A stretch of 64,000 bases of DNA from Bacteroides sp. OM05-12 (GTDB lineage: Bacteria; Bacteroidota; Bacteroidia; Bacteroidales; Bacteroidaceae). A program made the translations under genes and the position numbers. The notes below the pieces were generated by a model that saw nothing but the letters and a program-made list of their open reading frames with translations, did no database searches and was not told where the DNA came from. Shown here piece after piece: positions 63,565 to 64,000 of this stretch (the stretch's first letter is position 1; each line of letters begins with the position of its first letter). The DNA lies in contig NZ_QSUN01000001.1 of NCBI RefSeq assembly GCF_003438995.1, forward strand, positions 124,001 through 188,000, read 5' to 3'.

Positions 63565-64000
63565 TTAGTTTTTGTTTTTAATAATATCAGGATTACCATT
63601 AGACTCTGCACTCGGAATTTCGAACAGTAGTTGGCGTGCATTCCATTCAAAACGATTCACATTTTTATGCTGACGTTTTAAATCATGGATACGCTCTCCC
63701 TGAAATGCCAATTCGAATCGTCTTTCCATTTGGGCATTTGCCATAATGGTTTCGGCAGAAGCAGCATCCGATGTCCTCGGTGCACCGTAAGCACGTCTTT
63801 CTATCTTATTAAGAGCGGCAACAGCACCGGCTTTATCCGTTTTAGCGGCAGCTTCGGCATAAATCAACAATAATTCGTTTTCCGCAATAACAATGCAATC
63901 CATATTATCATAATCAAACTTTGTGGTATAATAAGTACCATTTTCCTCTTTAAAGAAAGCATCGAAACGTTTATCACCATTATTTGCTTTGATCGTATTA
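63565..64000 (-). CDS. SusD/RagB-family lipoprotein, N-terminal part outside window
   Basis: The frame is open to the right edge, so only the C-terminal 144 residues are visible; the ATG at 63903 is internal. RFDAFFKEENGTYYTTKFD, then ENELLLIYAEAAAKT and the terminal ERRFELAFQGERIHDLKR are the classic SusD C-terminal motifs. SusD-type proteins cap the SusC transporter and bind the incoming glycan. susC is expected just beyond the window, upstream in the direction of transcription. The gene heads the visible part of the starch locus. Confidence 0.93.
   Translation of the reverse strand, partial: NTIKANNGDKRFDAFFKEENGTYYTTKFDYDNMDCIVIAENELLLIYAEAAAKTDKAGAVAALNKIERRAYGAPRTSDAASAETIMANAQMERRFELAFQGERIHDLKRQHKNVNRFEWNARQLLFEIPSAESNGNPDIIKNKN

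Noticed and set aside
63565..63903. 112-residue stand-alone protein
   Set aside because: The frame continues to the window edge with SusD motifs, so the ATG at 63903 is internal.

Overview
The window is a stretch of an AT-rich Bacteroidales chromosome. The evidence is the acpP-fabF-rnc cluster, a SusD/SusE starch-type locus, an S46 dipeptidyl-peptidase, GH3-family and U32 proteins, and repeated TAnnTTTG -7 boxes just upstream of genes. Eight proteins carry an intact type IX secretion (T9SS) C-terminal sorting domain and a ninth carries one broken by a stop codon. That points away from typical Bacteroides and toward a T9SS-positive lineage (Barnesiellaceae-, Tannerellaceae- or Odoribacteraceae-like). 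The genus cannot be fixed from the sequence alone.

Layout. 1-12.2 kb: four secreted T9SS cargo proteins (a truncated beta-propeller-like protein, a BspA-type leucine-rich-repeat protein and two paralogous GLUG-type proteins), a 50-residue peptide gene, a composite palindromic element and a mosaic repeat block. 12.3-16.4 kb: LOG-family, SIS-only isomerase and PfkB genes as an operon, then a DEAD-box RNA helicase. 16.9-22.5 kb: a ten-module secreted protein whose sorting signal is cut by an in-frame TAG, preceded on the same strand by a TPR-HTH regulator. 22.5-29.4 kb: ruvB, a flippase, a DUF389 protein and a DPP7-like S46 peptidase as an operon, plus an AlkD-like gene. 29.4-35.8 kb: a SpmA/SpmB-like transporter gene with ybeY, an acyltransferase, a GH3 protein and pfkA. 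35.9-41.7 kb: two large T9SS adhesins in an operon. 42-46.6 kb: acpP-fabF-rnc, purN, two tRNA-Asn genes and an adenosine-kinase-like gene. 46.6-51.9 kb: an S41 protease, a U32 protein, DusB and a methyltransferase. 52.1-57.2 kb: a second TPR-HTH regulator followed by a T9SS cargo gene. 57.3-64 kb: a starch-utilisation locus read leftward (susD, lipoprotein, secreted binding protein, SusE/F-like lipoprotein, GH13 amylase). The amylase leaves by T9SS rather than as a surface lipoprotein.

Points that stand out: two related hairpins with covarying inner stems, in opposite orientation around a third palindrome, in the probable leader of the LRR gene; a family of four interspersed mosaic repeats sharing a core that begins ATACGGTCGATTG and ends CAATCGACCGTAT, two copies permuted relative to each other and two forming a ~370 bp inverted pair 32 kb apart; four exact-period 22-bp direct repeats, each close to a 16-bp dyad, upstream of the amylase; and two TPR-TM-HTH regulator plus T9SS-cargo gene pairs.
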